A stretch of 9,066 nt of DNA from an uncultured Clostridium sp. (GTDB taxonomy: Bacteria > Bacillota > Clostridia > Clostridiales > Clostridiaceae). Shown here one piece after another: positions 1 to 6,393 of the stretch. Position numbers and translations under genes: made by a program. The notes beneath the pieces are model-generated. The model was not told where the DNA came from. It saw only the letters and a list, made by a program, of their open reading frames with translations, and searched no databases. The stretch spans positions 1 through 9,066 of the forward strand of contig NZ_CALEVF010000347.1 of the NCBI RefSeq assembly GCF_937920395.1. Direction: 5' to 3'. Position 1 is the stretch's first letter. Every line of letters starts with the position of its first letter.

Positions 1-2
1 AT

Positions 3-998
3 GTTGATGATTTATCAGATGAAGTGCTCAAAGGATTAGACAGCTTAGATCTGTTAACTTCAAACTCAAAAATAAGATTTCTTAAATGGTGTAGCAAAAT
101 CAAGGTCCCTAAAAGGATAGATACTTATGAGTCACTTATTACGGCTCATCAAAGTGAGGTGGCATATCGAAAAGCACGTGATGCGGAGCATAAATTTAAA
201 GACATTACTTTCAGCATGTTCAGTAATTCAAAAATTAAATATCAAAATAATAAAGCAGCTATTCCAATTAATGTGTCAGATAAGGAAATTGGTAGGGTAT
301 TTAGAATCATGGATACGTTGATTAAGGCTATAAGACAACTAGAAGGAAGAATTATAGTTGAGTTACGAGAAGAAGACTACGCATTTATTGATTTCAATGG
401 ATATAATGTTTCATTTGTAATATCTGAGCGCAAGGTGAGACGGAGATCATTGTTGTCGAATTCTCAAGAAGAAAATGTGAAAAAGAGTTTTAGACCTTCA
501 TATGAGAAGGTTTTTAGTGGGGAACTTATAATGGAATTTAAAGAAATTTATTATTATGGTGAAAGAAACAAGGTTCTGGAGGTTCTATTAAAGTTTGAAG
601 ACAAATGCAATTGTAGAATTGAAGACCAACTGGGAGAAATTTTAATTGCACTATGCAGATTATCCAATACAGTAAAAATAGCCAATATTATAAAAGAACG
701 CGAGAACGATGTAAAACGTAAAGAAAAAGAAATCCTTTATGAGATAGAAGAAGAAAGAGTTAAAATAGAGCACTTAGTTGAAAGTATGGAACAGCAAATG
801 GAAAGTTGGTATAAATCTGAAAGGTTACGTAAATATGCTGATGAGTTAGAATCACTCGTAGTTACTACAACTGATGATAATACCAAGGAACTTCTGTTAG
901 CATATATTAGTTTAGTGCGTAAAAAAGCAGAAAGCAATAATCCTGTTGCCAATATACTTAATGAAGCAAAAGCAATTGGCATCGAGAGGTTAATATAG
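3..998 (+). CDS. C-terminal part of a coiled-coil protein of unknown function (5'-truncated by window edge)
   Basis: The reading frame is open to the left edge, so the true start lies upstream; the GTG at 24 is just an internal codon without a ribosome binding site. I recognise the layout of a widespread uncharacterised bacterial family. Its missing N-terminus usually carries a helix-turn-helix-like segment. The middle region matches around residues 90-155 (counted from the GTG at 24), with a block starting RVFRIMDTLIKAI and ending FVISERKVRR. Residues about 220-275 form a charged coiled coil, rich in E, K and R, that ends in a conserved W-Y-K-x-E-R-L-R-K-Y box (W262 to Y271). No catalytic motif is visible. 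A nucleic-acid-related role is only a guess from the remembered N-terminal domain. It is the last gene of its transcription unit, since a terminator follows 28 bases after the stop. Family recognition is from memory and no function is claimed. Confidence 0.8.
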   Translation, partial: VDDLSDEVLKGLDSLDLLTSNSKIRFLKWCSKIKVPKRIDTYESLITAHQSEVAYRKARDAEHKFKDITFSMFSNSKIKYQNNKAAIPINVSDKEIGRVFRIMDTLIKAIRQLEGRIIVELREEDYAFIDFNGYNVSFVISERKVRRRSLLSNSQEENVKKSFRPSYEKVFSGELIMEFKEIYYYGERNKVLEVLLKFEDKCNCRIEDQLGEILIALCRLSNTVKIANIIKERENDVKRKEKEILYEIEEERVKIEHLVESMEQQMESWYKSERLRKYADELESLVVTTTDDNTKELLLAYISLVRKKAESNNPVANILNEAKAIGIERLI

Positions 999-1026
999 TA
1001 ATACAATATAAAAAAACAGTGTATAC

Positions 1027-1065
1027 AAGGATATTATAGTCAGAAAGTAATAATATCCTTTTTTT
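1027..1065 (+). terminator. Rho-independent terminator after the first gene
   Basis: A perfect 11-base-pair stem (1027-1037 with 1050-1060, AAGGATATTAT against its complement) has a 12-base loop and is followed directly by T residues; the T run is 1059-1065. It lies 28 bases after the stop at 998 and ends the upstream transcription unit. Confidence 0.85.
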
Positions 1066-1357
1066 GCGTGGAATGGATTAACAAAGTCAGAATTGATTCA
1101 CGTTTTACAGTAATGCAATATTACTGATGTAGCAGAATGAAACACCTCAAACGGTTATACATATATAACTGGGTTAAATAAGAATAAGTGGACTTATAAC
1201 TGTTTTGTAAATGAAATCAATAAAAAGAATTACTATAATAGTATATTTATTTTTATTGAAAAGTGTGGGTGCAATGCTTTAAAGAGGAATTTTATGCTAC
1301 GTTACTGATTTTTGTAATGGGTTTGGATATGATATCTTGCTCATACTTAAGTTTTTC

Positions 1358-1373
1358 ATCAAATTAATTTGAT
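1358..1373. repeat. Perfect 16-bp palindrome, operator-like
   Basis: ATCAAATTAATTTGAT is its own reverse complement with no interruption. Perfect palindromes of this size commonly bind dimeric repressors, but no recognisable promoter overlaps it. It sits seven bases upstream of a 9-codon ATG reading frame (1381-1410). Its function is unknown, and the AT-rich composition makes chance occurrence more likely than usual. Confidence 0.4.
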
Positions 1374-1410
1374 ATATACAATGTCAACAAACAATCAAGA
1401 AACCAAGTAG

Positions 1411-1466
1411 GAGGAAGCAAGATAAAATTACTATGCAAATGTGGTAATGATGAAGAGAAAAACTGA
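1411..1466 (+). pseudogene. Possible relic of a small zinc-ribbon protein gene
   Basis: A good ribosome binding site (AGGAGG, 1409-1414) precedes a short frame that would begin at ATA (1422). It reads IKLLCKCGNDEEKN before a TGA at 1464. The C-x-C-G opening resembles the first knuckle of a small zinc ribbon. Lack of a proper start codon and the stop after 14 codons suggest a dead gene start, but a match this short could be chance. Confidence 0.2.
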
Positions 1467-1492
1467 TAAGTTAAAAAATAGTTTACGAAGAT

Positions 1493-1517
1493 CTAGGGTA
1501 ACCTAGGGTTTTATTTT
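1493..1517 (+). terminator. Weak terminator-like hairpin
   Basis: CTAGG (1493-1497) pairs with CCTAG (1502-1506) around a GTAA loop of the stable GNRA type, followed by GG and a T-rich stretch. The stem is only five base pairs and no intact gene precedes it, so a role as terminator of a decayed gene is tentative. Confidence 0.3.
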
Positions 1518-1649
1518 TATACTTTTTACAAATATTGAAGGAAAAGATAAATTTATGTAGAATTAAGTTAAAGAAAGCAGTAGGTTTTTACTACATAAAT
1601 AAGGAACTTAAAAACAACATATAATGTCTATAATGGGCAGGTCTTTAAA

Positions 1650-1698
1650 CTAACACTGTGTTCATGAGTGTCGGGAATACAGTATTATATGGTGTTAG
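1650..1698. promoter_or_regulatory. Inverted repeat bracketing a possible promoter for the PIN gene
   Basis: CTAACAC (1650-1656) is repeated in inverted form as GTGTTAG (1692-1698). Between them lie a weak -35-like TTCATG (1661-1666) and a -10-like TATTAT (1683-1688) with a 16-bp spacer. This would give a leader of roughly 55 bases before the UUG start at 1750. The arms could be two operator half-sites around the promoter. The -35 match is poor, so both promoter and operator are tentative. Confidence 0.25.
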
Positions 1699-1735
1699 AA
1701 ATGGAATTATTTAAATTTGAGTTGCTAAAGGATAG

Positions 1736-1742
1736 TAGGGGG
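1736..1742 (+). promoter_or_regulatory. Ribosome binding site deciding a UUG start
   Basis: TAGGGGG lies 7 bases before the TTG at 1750. No ATG in this frame is better placed, and residues directly after the TTG lead into the PIN domain, so the UUG start is preferred. Confidence 0.7.
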
Positions 1743-1749
1743 AATAACT

Positions 1750-3261
1750 TTGAGTAAATCTACAAATTTTGAAGTTTTTAAAATAATATGGGATAAAAGC
1801 CCAATTATCGTGCTTGATGCTAATATTCTATTGGACCTTTATAGATATTCTGCGGATGCTACTGAGGATATCATTAATGTTCTATCAAATGTAAATGAGC
1901 AATTGTGGATACCATTTCAGGTTAAGGTAGAATTTAATAAAAATAAAGATTTAATAAAAAAACAGCAGTTTAATAAGTATAAGAATATACCTAAAGAAAT
2001 TAACAGTATTATTAAAACAACACTGGATAGCATAGGAAGTAAATTTTTTAGATATAAGCAATTTCATTTTCCTAATATTGATATATTAGAACATAATATT
2101 ATTAATAATCTTAATGCATTAAGTCAACAAGTAAGTAGTTTTAATGATGGTATAAATGAAGAAGAGATAAGAAATAAGAATTTATTAAGAAATAATATAG
2201 TTGAAGAATTTGTAGAAAAAATAATTTCTACTGGTAACATTGGAAGAGAATATAACATCTTAGACTTAATTAAAATATATCAAGAAGGTGAAATTAGGTA
2301 CAAATACTTAATTCCACCTGGATATATGGATGCAAGAGAAAAAGATGACTTAACAAAGTTTGGGGATTTAATAGTTTGGAAACAGATACTAGAATATGCT
2401 AAATTTAATAATAAGGAAATACTGTTTGTTACTAGAGATACTAAAGAAGATTGGTGGGAAACATCTCAAGAAAATGGCCAAAAAGTTATAGTCGGGCCAA
2501 GAAATGAATTAATTGAAGAATTTGATATATTCGTACAATTCAATAAGCATTTTAATATGATTACCTTAAATGAACTAATTCCTAATTTATCAAAAATGTT
2601 AAATATTAATACTATTAACACTCAGTTAGAATTAGATGCTTTAGACTATATTAAAGTAGTTTTTGATGGAAAAGTAGATGGTGATTTTGAACGTGAATTC
2701 CAGAAATATATAGATACGATAGATCCATACCAAATTATTGATAATTCATCGAGAGACATCAACGTAATTAAATTGATAGATGCGTCTGTACCTAATATAA
2801 CTGATGTATTTGTAGAGTTTAAAGAAAATGAAGTGATTTATAATGTTGAATTTAAAATTCATATTAAATTTAATGGCTTTGTTAATTTTGATGATGAAAG
2901 AGATGATATATATGATATAGGTATAGGTATTGGTACTACCCAATTTAGAGGTAATTTTAGTCTTAGTAGGAACATTGATTATGAAAATGATGATTTAGAA
3001 GACTTAGATACTGATTATGAAAATTTTTTAATAGATAATATTGAGGTAATTGAAAGTCAATTTATTGAGAAAGATGATTTATGTATTATGTGCCAAGAGA
3101 GAGAAGGCGAATATAACTATAATGATGAGGGTTTAATATGTGATTATTGTTATTCTCATAACGATGTTGCAACGTGTACTTCGTGTGGTAGAGTGTTGCC
3201 TTGGTCAAATATGGGTGGAGATGGATTTTGTAAGAGATGCTCACCAGAGTATGATTATTAA
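1750..3261 (+). CDS. PIN-like-domain nuclease-type protein with two C-terminal zinc ribbons
   Basis: 503 residues from a UUG start. The N-terminal half matches the large PIN-like family (PIN_8 type) by eye. It has VLDANILLDLYRYS with acidic D23, a WIPFQVKVEF block with E61, and FGDLIVW with D206. TRDTKEDWW adds D230 (and D234). Together these are the four acidic positions expected of a metal-dependent PIN nuclease. Residues about 65-185 form a long charged, probably helical insert between the halves of the active site, as is usual for this family. Residues about 330-440 are acidic and probably beta-rich, without a family I can name. The C-terminus holds two CxxC-CxxC ribbons: C445/C448/C464/C467 and C476/C479/C494/C497. 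There is no signal peptide or membrane segment, so it should be cytoplasmic. Likely activity is RNA or DNA cleavage, with the ribbons for nucleic-acid or protein binding. No antitoxin-like gene adjoins it, so a classical VapBC pair is unlikely; a defence role is plausible but unproven. Confidence 0.85.
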   Translation: MSKSTNFEVFKIIWDKSPIIVLDANILLDLYRYSADATEDIINVLSNVNEQLWIPFQVKVEFNKNKDLIKKQQFNKYKNIPKEINSIIKTTLDSIGSKFFRYKQFHFPNIDILEHNIINNLNALSQQVSSFNDGINEEEIRNKNLLRNNIVEEFVEKIISTGNIGREYNILDLIKIYQEGEIRYKYLIPPGYMDAREKDDLTKFGDLIVWKQILEYAKFNNKEILFVTRDTKEDWWETSQENGQKVIVGPRNELIEEFDIFVQFNKHFNMITLNELIPNLSKMLNINTINTQLELDALDYIKVVFDGKVDGDFEREFQKYIDTIDPYQIIDNSSRDINVIKLIDASVPNITDVFVEFKENEVIYNVEFKIHIKFNGFVNFDDERDDIYDIGIGIGTTQFRGNFSLSRNIDYENDDLEDLDTDYENFLIDNIEVIESQFIEKDDLCIMCQEREGEYNYNDEGLICDYCYSHNDVATCTSCGRVLPWSNMGGDGFCKRCSPEYDY

Positions 3262-3601
3262 TGCTATTACAACTTTATTAAAGAAAATAGTTAATCATTA
3301 AAATATTAATTATATAGTATTTGTGTTTTTAGCCTATATTTAGTTGTATGAATCTTTTGTCAACAATATATGATTAGTGGGTCAAAGCGAAGATAAAATT
3401 TATCTAAACTACTGCACAGTCACACTGATTTATAAACGGACGTCTAAATGTTAATATATTGTTTGTCTACAATACTATACTATCACCAATAAAATGCTTT
3501 AGGACAAACATAATAAGCGGATTTATAGAAATTTGGTTTTGGTAATTTTCTTATGTAATTATTTATTCTCATGTGTTTGCACTGTTTGTCTAGAGGTTTA
3601 A

Positions 3602-3628
3602 TTGGAAAATTAGAAAATTGCTTATAAT
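3602..3628 (+). promoter_or_regulatory. Promoter-like element for the cyclase-like gene
   Basis: A consensus -10 TATAAT (3623-3628) is preceded by TTGGAA (3602-3607) with a spacer of 15, which is short. A TG two bases upstream of the -10 may partly compensate. Start of transcription would be near 3635, leaving a leader of about 35 bases with a strong ribosome binding site. Confidence 0.45.
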
Positions 3629-3651
3629 GATATAAGAAAATTCTAATATTT

Positions 3652-3658
3652 AAAGGAG
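3652..3658 (+). promoter_or_regulatory. Ribosome binding site pointing to the ATG at 3669
   Basis: AAAGGAG ends 10 bases before ATG 3669 and 20 bases before ATG 3679. The spacing fits the first and not the second, although the recognisable protein is in the frame of the second. This supports an early frameshift in the gene. Confidence 0.55.
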
Positions 3659-3668
3659 ATAATAGGTT

Positions 3669-4415
3669 ATGATGATTTATGAAAACATTGATGAATATGA
3701 GAGAAACATCTCAGTATGTAGTTGCATATATAGATATGTTAGGTGTGACTTCAAGAATGCAGTTAAGTAAGGACAGTCAGAAGATTCCTTTGAATAAATT
3801 ATATAATTTATATAGGTATGTAATAGATTTATGTGAAAAAGAAATTGGAATTAAAGACTTTGAAGGAATGAAAATCAAGATATTTTCTGACAATATTATT
3901 ATTGTTAAAAAGTTAGATGAAGAATATGAGAAACGTATACTTACAATAAAAAGTCTTCTTAATTGGGTAGTGTTATTTCAATGCACAGCAGCTAGTGATT
4001 CAGTTGGTTGGTTAGCTCGTGGAGGGATTGCTATTGGAGAATTATTTTTTGATGAACGATGGTTTGGGGAGATGCATTACTTAAAGCTTATAGTTTGGAA
4101 AATAGTATTGCCATATATCCAAGAGTAGTAGTTGATCCTGATATTATATTAAAAATTAAAGGCAATAATGAATTGAAAAATTATCTGGTTCCTGATTTCG
4201 ACAATACATATTTTTTAAATTATTTAAACGTTCAACATTTTGGAGGTAGATTTTTAAAGGGAGGTTTTGAGCTGATGAAAGAGGAAGCGATGAAAAGTAA
4301 TGGAGAATATTCAGAACGTGTATACCAAAAACTTTGTTGGCATATGAACTATGTTAATAATGAATTGGATAAGAAGAAAGAACATGGAGAGGAAAAGTAT
4401 AGATTGAGTATTTGA
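3669..4415 (+). pseudogene. Class III nucleotide-cyclase-like gene, frameshifted
   Basis: Two overlapping frames (ATG 3679 to stop 4128, and the frame open from 4056 to stop 4415) encode halves of one protein of about 245 residues. The first half has VAYIDMLGVT (metal-type D19, counted from ATG 3679), KIKIFSDNIIIV (second acidic D71) and ARGGIAIGELFF. The second continues with VWGDALLKAYSLE and IYPRVVVDP. This order mirrors the class III cyclase core: metal Asp, Lys-x-x-x-Asp hairpin, Arg-x-Gly-Ile-x-x-Gly, then Trp-Gly-Asp and Leu-Glu. The Asn and Arg that stabilise the transition state (N-x-A-x-R-L-E) appear as Leu and Ser, so substrate and activity are open. The second frame has TGA codons at 4050 and 4053, so the lesion must lie near 4056-4059; one missing base there restores the protein. 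A second shift may exist near 3705-3715, because the best-spaced ATG (3669) starts in another frame and reads MMIYENIDEYERN. The gene is probably inactive unless these are sequencing errors. Confidence 0.75.
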
Positions 4416-4523
4416 AGGTTTGAACATTCAAGTTACGTCATATGTGCGTGTCCTGAGATGGAAGATGTATTAAAATATGCCTCGTATGAAAAGCTAGAGC
4501 AACAACAAGTTATAGAATTTTAG
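4416..4523 (+). other. Open stretch after the broken gene, possible relic
   Basis: The frame of the second half stays open for 35 codons after the TGA at 4413, to TAG at 4521. It contains an ATG at 4458 followed by EDVLKYASYEKLEQQQVIEF. There is no ribosome binding site. It may be a relic of another small gene or chance; KYRLSI before the TGA looks like a natural C-terminus. Confidence 0.2.
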
Positions 4524-4524
4524 A

Positions 4525-4551
4525 TTGGCAACGTAAATAAGTTAATATAAA
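4525..4551 (+). promoter_or_regulatory. Possible promoter for the DUF2513 gene
   Basis: TTGGCA (4525-4530) and TATAAA (4546-4551) are separated by 15 bases, shorter than ideal. If used, DUF2513 would be transcribed independently of the broken cyclase-like gene, with a leader of about 25 bases including the GGGGGA ribosome binding site at 4569-4574. Confidence 0.3.
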
Positions 4552-4583
4552 AGATAACTTTTAATAGTGGGGGATAGATAAAA

Positions 4584-4964
4584 ATGAAAAGAGATATGGA
4601 TGTTATAAGAAAGATATTATTATATATTGAAAAAAATTATATCGATGTTGCTTTATATGACATTGAAATAGAGGGATATAATTTTAAAACAATAGCATAT
4701 CATTGTAGTTTATGTTATGATGCTGAATTTATTAGTGACTACAAAGGTATTTATGCAGATGATGAAATAATAGATTTTGGTGTAGGAGCTCTTACTTGGA
4801 AAGGACATGAATTTCTTGAGAAAATAAAAGATGATAATGTGTGGAGTAAAACAAAAAATGTTATGAAAGAAAAAGGAATCCAATTTACTATTAAAGCAAT
4901 AGAACAAATAGCAACTAAATTAATTGATATTGGGATTCAAGCAGCGATAAAAAGCATTACTTAA
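4584..4964 (+). CDS. DUF2513 domain protein
   Basis: 126 residues, the normal size for DUF2513. The start MKRDMDVIRKILLYIE is the family's typical opening, and the second hallmark is GALTWKGHEFLEKI with VWSKTK after it. Between them lies GYNFKTIAYHCSLCYDAEFI, which has the helix pattern of a winged-helix fold. The C-terminal tail (about 99-126) is amphipathic, alternating Ile/Ala with Lys/Glu, but I see no definite membrane helix. DUF2513 has no established biochemical function and is often met in phages and other mobile DNA, which fits an accessory region. GGGGGA at 4569-4574 is 9 bases before the ATG. The gene sits 168 bases after the broken cyclase-like gene. A partnership with it is only inferred from adjacency. 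Confidence 0.85.
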   Translation: MKRDMDVIRKILLYIEKNYIDVALYDIEIEGYNFKTIAYHCSLCYDAEFISDYKGIYADDEIIDFGVGALTWKGHEFLEKIKDDNVWSKTKNVMKEKGIQFTIKAIEQIATKLIDIGIQAAIKSIT

Positions 4965-5033
4965 AATGAGCATTTGATATCTTAAGATGATATAAATAAT
5001 AAGATATATGATTAAATTTATAAGGAGTTATTT

Positions 5034-5259
5034 GTGATATCAAGCCTACAAAGATTTTTAAATGGTTGTTTGTGCATTTATAGCGGCAATAGTTGATTAT
5101 GAGGATTCGTTAATTGATGAAGGAATGGAAAAATATTTATTTTTATTGAAGGTATGGCTGTTGTTAAGAATGGAAACAATGCTAATCCTGATGTTTTTAA
5201 TTAATATGTTATTTAAAAGTCTACGTTATAATCCTTACGGTAAATCGTATCAGAAATAA
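5034..5259 (+). pseudogene. Decayed fragment, possibly of an ABC transporter substrate-binding protein
   Basis: A good ribosome binding site (AAGGAG, 5022-5027) precedes GTG 5034, but that frame stops after 20 codons. A second frame from ATG 5062 gives 65 residues containing IVDYEDSLIDEG, and a third frame near 5124-5201 reads IEGMAVVKNGNNANPDVF. The second frame then continues with LINMLFKSLRYNP. Spliced together, these resemble the end of periplasmic-type binding proteins, in which a YED-like block is followed by a (P)EEG segment, an A-I-V-K-x-x-x-N motif and F-I-x-F-x-L. This would need at least two frameshifts. The likeness is from memory and weak; the alternative is a short ORF with no meaning. 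Confidence 0.25.
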
Positions 5260-5277
5260 TACTGTTATATGGTTTAT

Positions 5278-5322
5278 AACTTCTAATTATCTATATACCC
5301 ATTAGGCTAATAATGAGAAGTT
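5278..5322. repeat. Long imperfect hairpin in the leader of the acetyltransferase gene
   Basis: 5278-5290 pairs with 5310-5322 at 12 of 13 positions (one A/G mismatch), with a 19-base loop. There is no T run on either side, so it is not a standard terminator. It lies about 120 bases before the ATG at 5442. It could be an mRNA structure, a protein site or a remnant of a mobile repeat. Confidence 0.45.
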
Positions 5323-5441
5323 GGAAAAATGAATATTTAATTGATGAGTATAGGGGAAAAGAATAACAGAGATATGGCGACTATGTATTATATTGTCCAA
5401 TAATATATTTTAACTTTTTATTTATGTGAGGAAGTGATTAT

Positions 5442-6248
5442 ATGTATAAATTAAAGCTGTGTGAATATAAAAAAGTGGAGCATATTTTTAAAGAATTAAC
5501 CTTTAATATCGTTATAAAATCTGTAATTAATGGGAATACACCAGGAGAAATATACGTTGATAATATTGAAAACCCCAAAACTGCTTTAGTGTGGGACATG
5601 ATGGGAGAACTGCTAATTGAAGGTGAATATATTAACGAATTTAATATAGAGATAAATAAGTTGATAGTTGAAGAGCTTAAGACGCGTGCTGCAAAAAAGT
5701 ACATACCATGTTTTGATTTCTATTATTCAAAGGAATTTGACAATAAGCTTGATACCCTATTACAGCAAGAAAATTGCACAAAAATAGATAGAAATGTTTA
5801 TAAATTTAAAGTATTAAAAATAAATTGGAGAGAAAATATACCAAAAGACTGTTCTATGGTAATTATTGATGAAAAGCTTTTGGAAAGAAAGGAATTAAAG
5901 TATATAGATGATGTAGACGGTTGGGTAAATTCCTTTTGGTACTCGGCAAGCAATTTTACTTCTAAGGGAATAGGATACTGTTTAATAAAAGGAGATATAG
6001 TTGTAAGCTGGTGTTTATCGGCATTTGTTAGTGATAAAGAGTTTGAATTTGGGTTAGAGACTATAGAGAAATATAGAGGAAATGGCTATGGAAAACTTAC
6101 AGCAGCAGCTTGTATGGAGTATTGTATCGAAAATAATATAATACCATTTTGGCAGTGTAATAAAGATAATATACCTTCAAATAAAGTTTCAGAGAGTATA
6201 GGTTTTGAAAAGGATTTTCAATATTCAATAGAAAATTTACAGTTTTAA
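5442..6248 (+). CDS. GNAT family N-acetyltransferase (PF12746, ZmaR-like)
   Basis: 268 residues, fitting this two-part GNAT family. The N-terminal half holds the characteristic NPKTALVWD block near residues 43-51 and a poorly conserved linker. The C-terminal half is the catalytic GNAT fold. It has the acetyl-CoA pyrophosphate loop R212-G-N-G-Y-G217, followed by an Ala-rich helix. WQCNKDNIPSNKVSESIGFE is the usual GNAT motif B. Expected activity is transfer of acetyl from acetyl-CoA to an amine of a small molecule. Zwittermicin A resistance is the known example in this fold family, but the substrate here cannot be read from sequence. The protein is soluble, with no signal peptide. GTGAGGAAG (5426-5434) is 7 bases before the ATG, supporting the start. 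It stands alone, with about 180 bases before it and 145 after it. Confidence 0.88.
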   Translation: MYKLKLCEYKKVEHIFKELTFNIVIKSVINGNTPGEIYVDNIENPKTALVWDMMGELLIEGEYINEFNIEINKLIVEELKTRAAKKYIPCFDFYYSKEFDNKLDTLLQQENCTKIDRNVYKFKVLKINWRENIPKDCSMVIIDEKLLERKELKYIDDVDGWVNSFWYSASNFTSKGIGYCLIKGDIVVSWCLSAFVSDKEFEFGLETIEKYRGNGYGKLTAAACMEYCIENNIIPFWQCNKDNIPSNKVSESIGFEKDFQYSIENLQF

Positions 6249-6316
6249 ATATTATATAACAAATCAATCTGAAACAAGTTCATAATGCACAAAATCTATT
6301 TATTATACCTAAGTAG

Positions 6317-6348
6317 TTATGTCACAGTTTTCTTCTATTACGTCATAG
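6317..6348. repeat. Tandem 11-base motif, two helical turns apart
   Basis: TTATGTCACAG (6317-6327) and TTACGTCATAG (6338-6348) agree at 9 of 11 positions with a 21-base period, so both face the same side of the helix. They lie 46 bases upstream of the NTF2-like gene and could be paired regulator sites. A weak promoter (TTCATA at 6279-6284, TATTAT at 6301-6306, spacer 16) lies just upstream. Confidence 0.25.
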
Positions 6349-6393
6349 CAGTATTTATTTTGGAACAAAATCATATAATCTTAGGGGGTGTAA

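Larger units (their letters stand above)
1066..1749. other. Long intergenic region without an intact gene
   Basis: About 680 bases with frequent stops in all frames and no ORF with a convincing start. Visible structures are a 7-bp hairpin (1108-1114 with 1120-1126), a perfect 16-bp palindrome at 1358-1373, a possible zinc-ribbon gene relic at 1411-1466, a weak terminator-like hairpin at 1493-1506, and an inverted repeat around a possible promoter at 1650-1698. A ribosome-binding-site-like AGAGGA precedes an ATG at 1293 that reads only four codons. The overall impression is of decayed accessory sequence plus the control region of the following gene. Confidence 0.6.
3262..3668. other. Intergenic region with repeated TTTGTC motifs
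   Basis: About 400 bases with no coding potential. A TTTGTC motif occurs four times, three on the + strand (3356-3361, 3462-3467, 3585-3590) and once inverted (3503-3508). The 10-mer TGTTTGTCTA is exact at 3460-3469 and 3583-3592, and 14-base blocks starting at 3355 and 3461 agree at 12 positions. The copies lie upstream of the promoter-like element at 3602-3628 and could be sites for a regulator. No clear terminator for the PIN gene is visible. Confidence 0.45.

Noticed and set aside
127..321. Plus-strand ORF of 64 codons inside the first gene
   Set aside because: A shifted-frame shadow of the coiled-coil gene, which has the recognisable family motifs.
737..1006. Minus-strand ORF of 89 codons opposite the first gene
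   Set aside because: It overlaps the antisense of the coiled-coil gene, has low-complexity Ser/Leu content caused by the opposite strand, and has no ribosome binding site.
2746..2943. Minus-strand ORF opposite the PIN gene
   Set aside because: Rich in Ile, Tyr and Asn, as expected for the antisense of AT-rich coding sequence; no start signal.
4042..4060. Programmed -1 frameshift on the T6 run at 4045-4050
   Set aside because: A shift on the T run would lead straight into TGA codons at 4050 and 4053, so slippage there cannot produce the second half.
4433..4442. TTACGTCATA shared with 6338-6347
   Set aside because: An isolated exact 10-mer shared between two places in 9 kb is expected by chance.
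4710..4907. Minus-strand ORF opposite DUF2513
   Set aside because: Lies wholly within a well-supported gene and has no ribosome binding site.
5438..5704. Minus-strand ORF opposite the acetyltransferase start
   Set aside because: Shadow of the GNAT gene, whose start and ribosome binding site are clear.
6374..6379. TATAAT just before the NTF2-like gene
   Set aside because: Transcription would begin within the ribosome binding site, and no -35 element is at the right distance.
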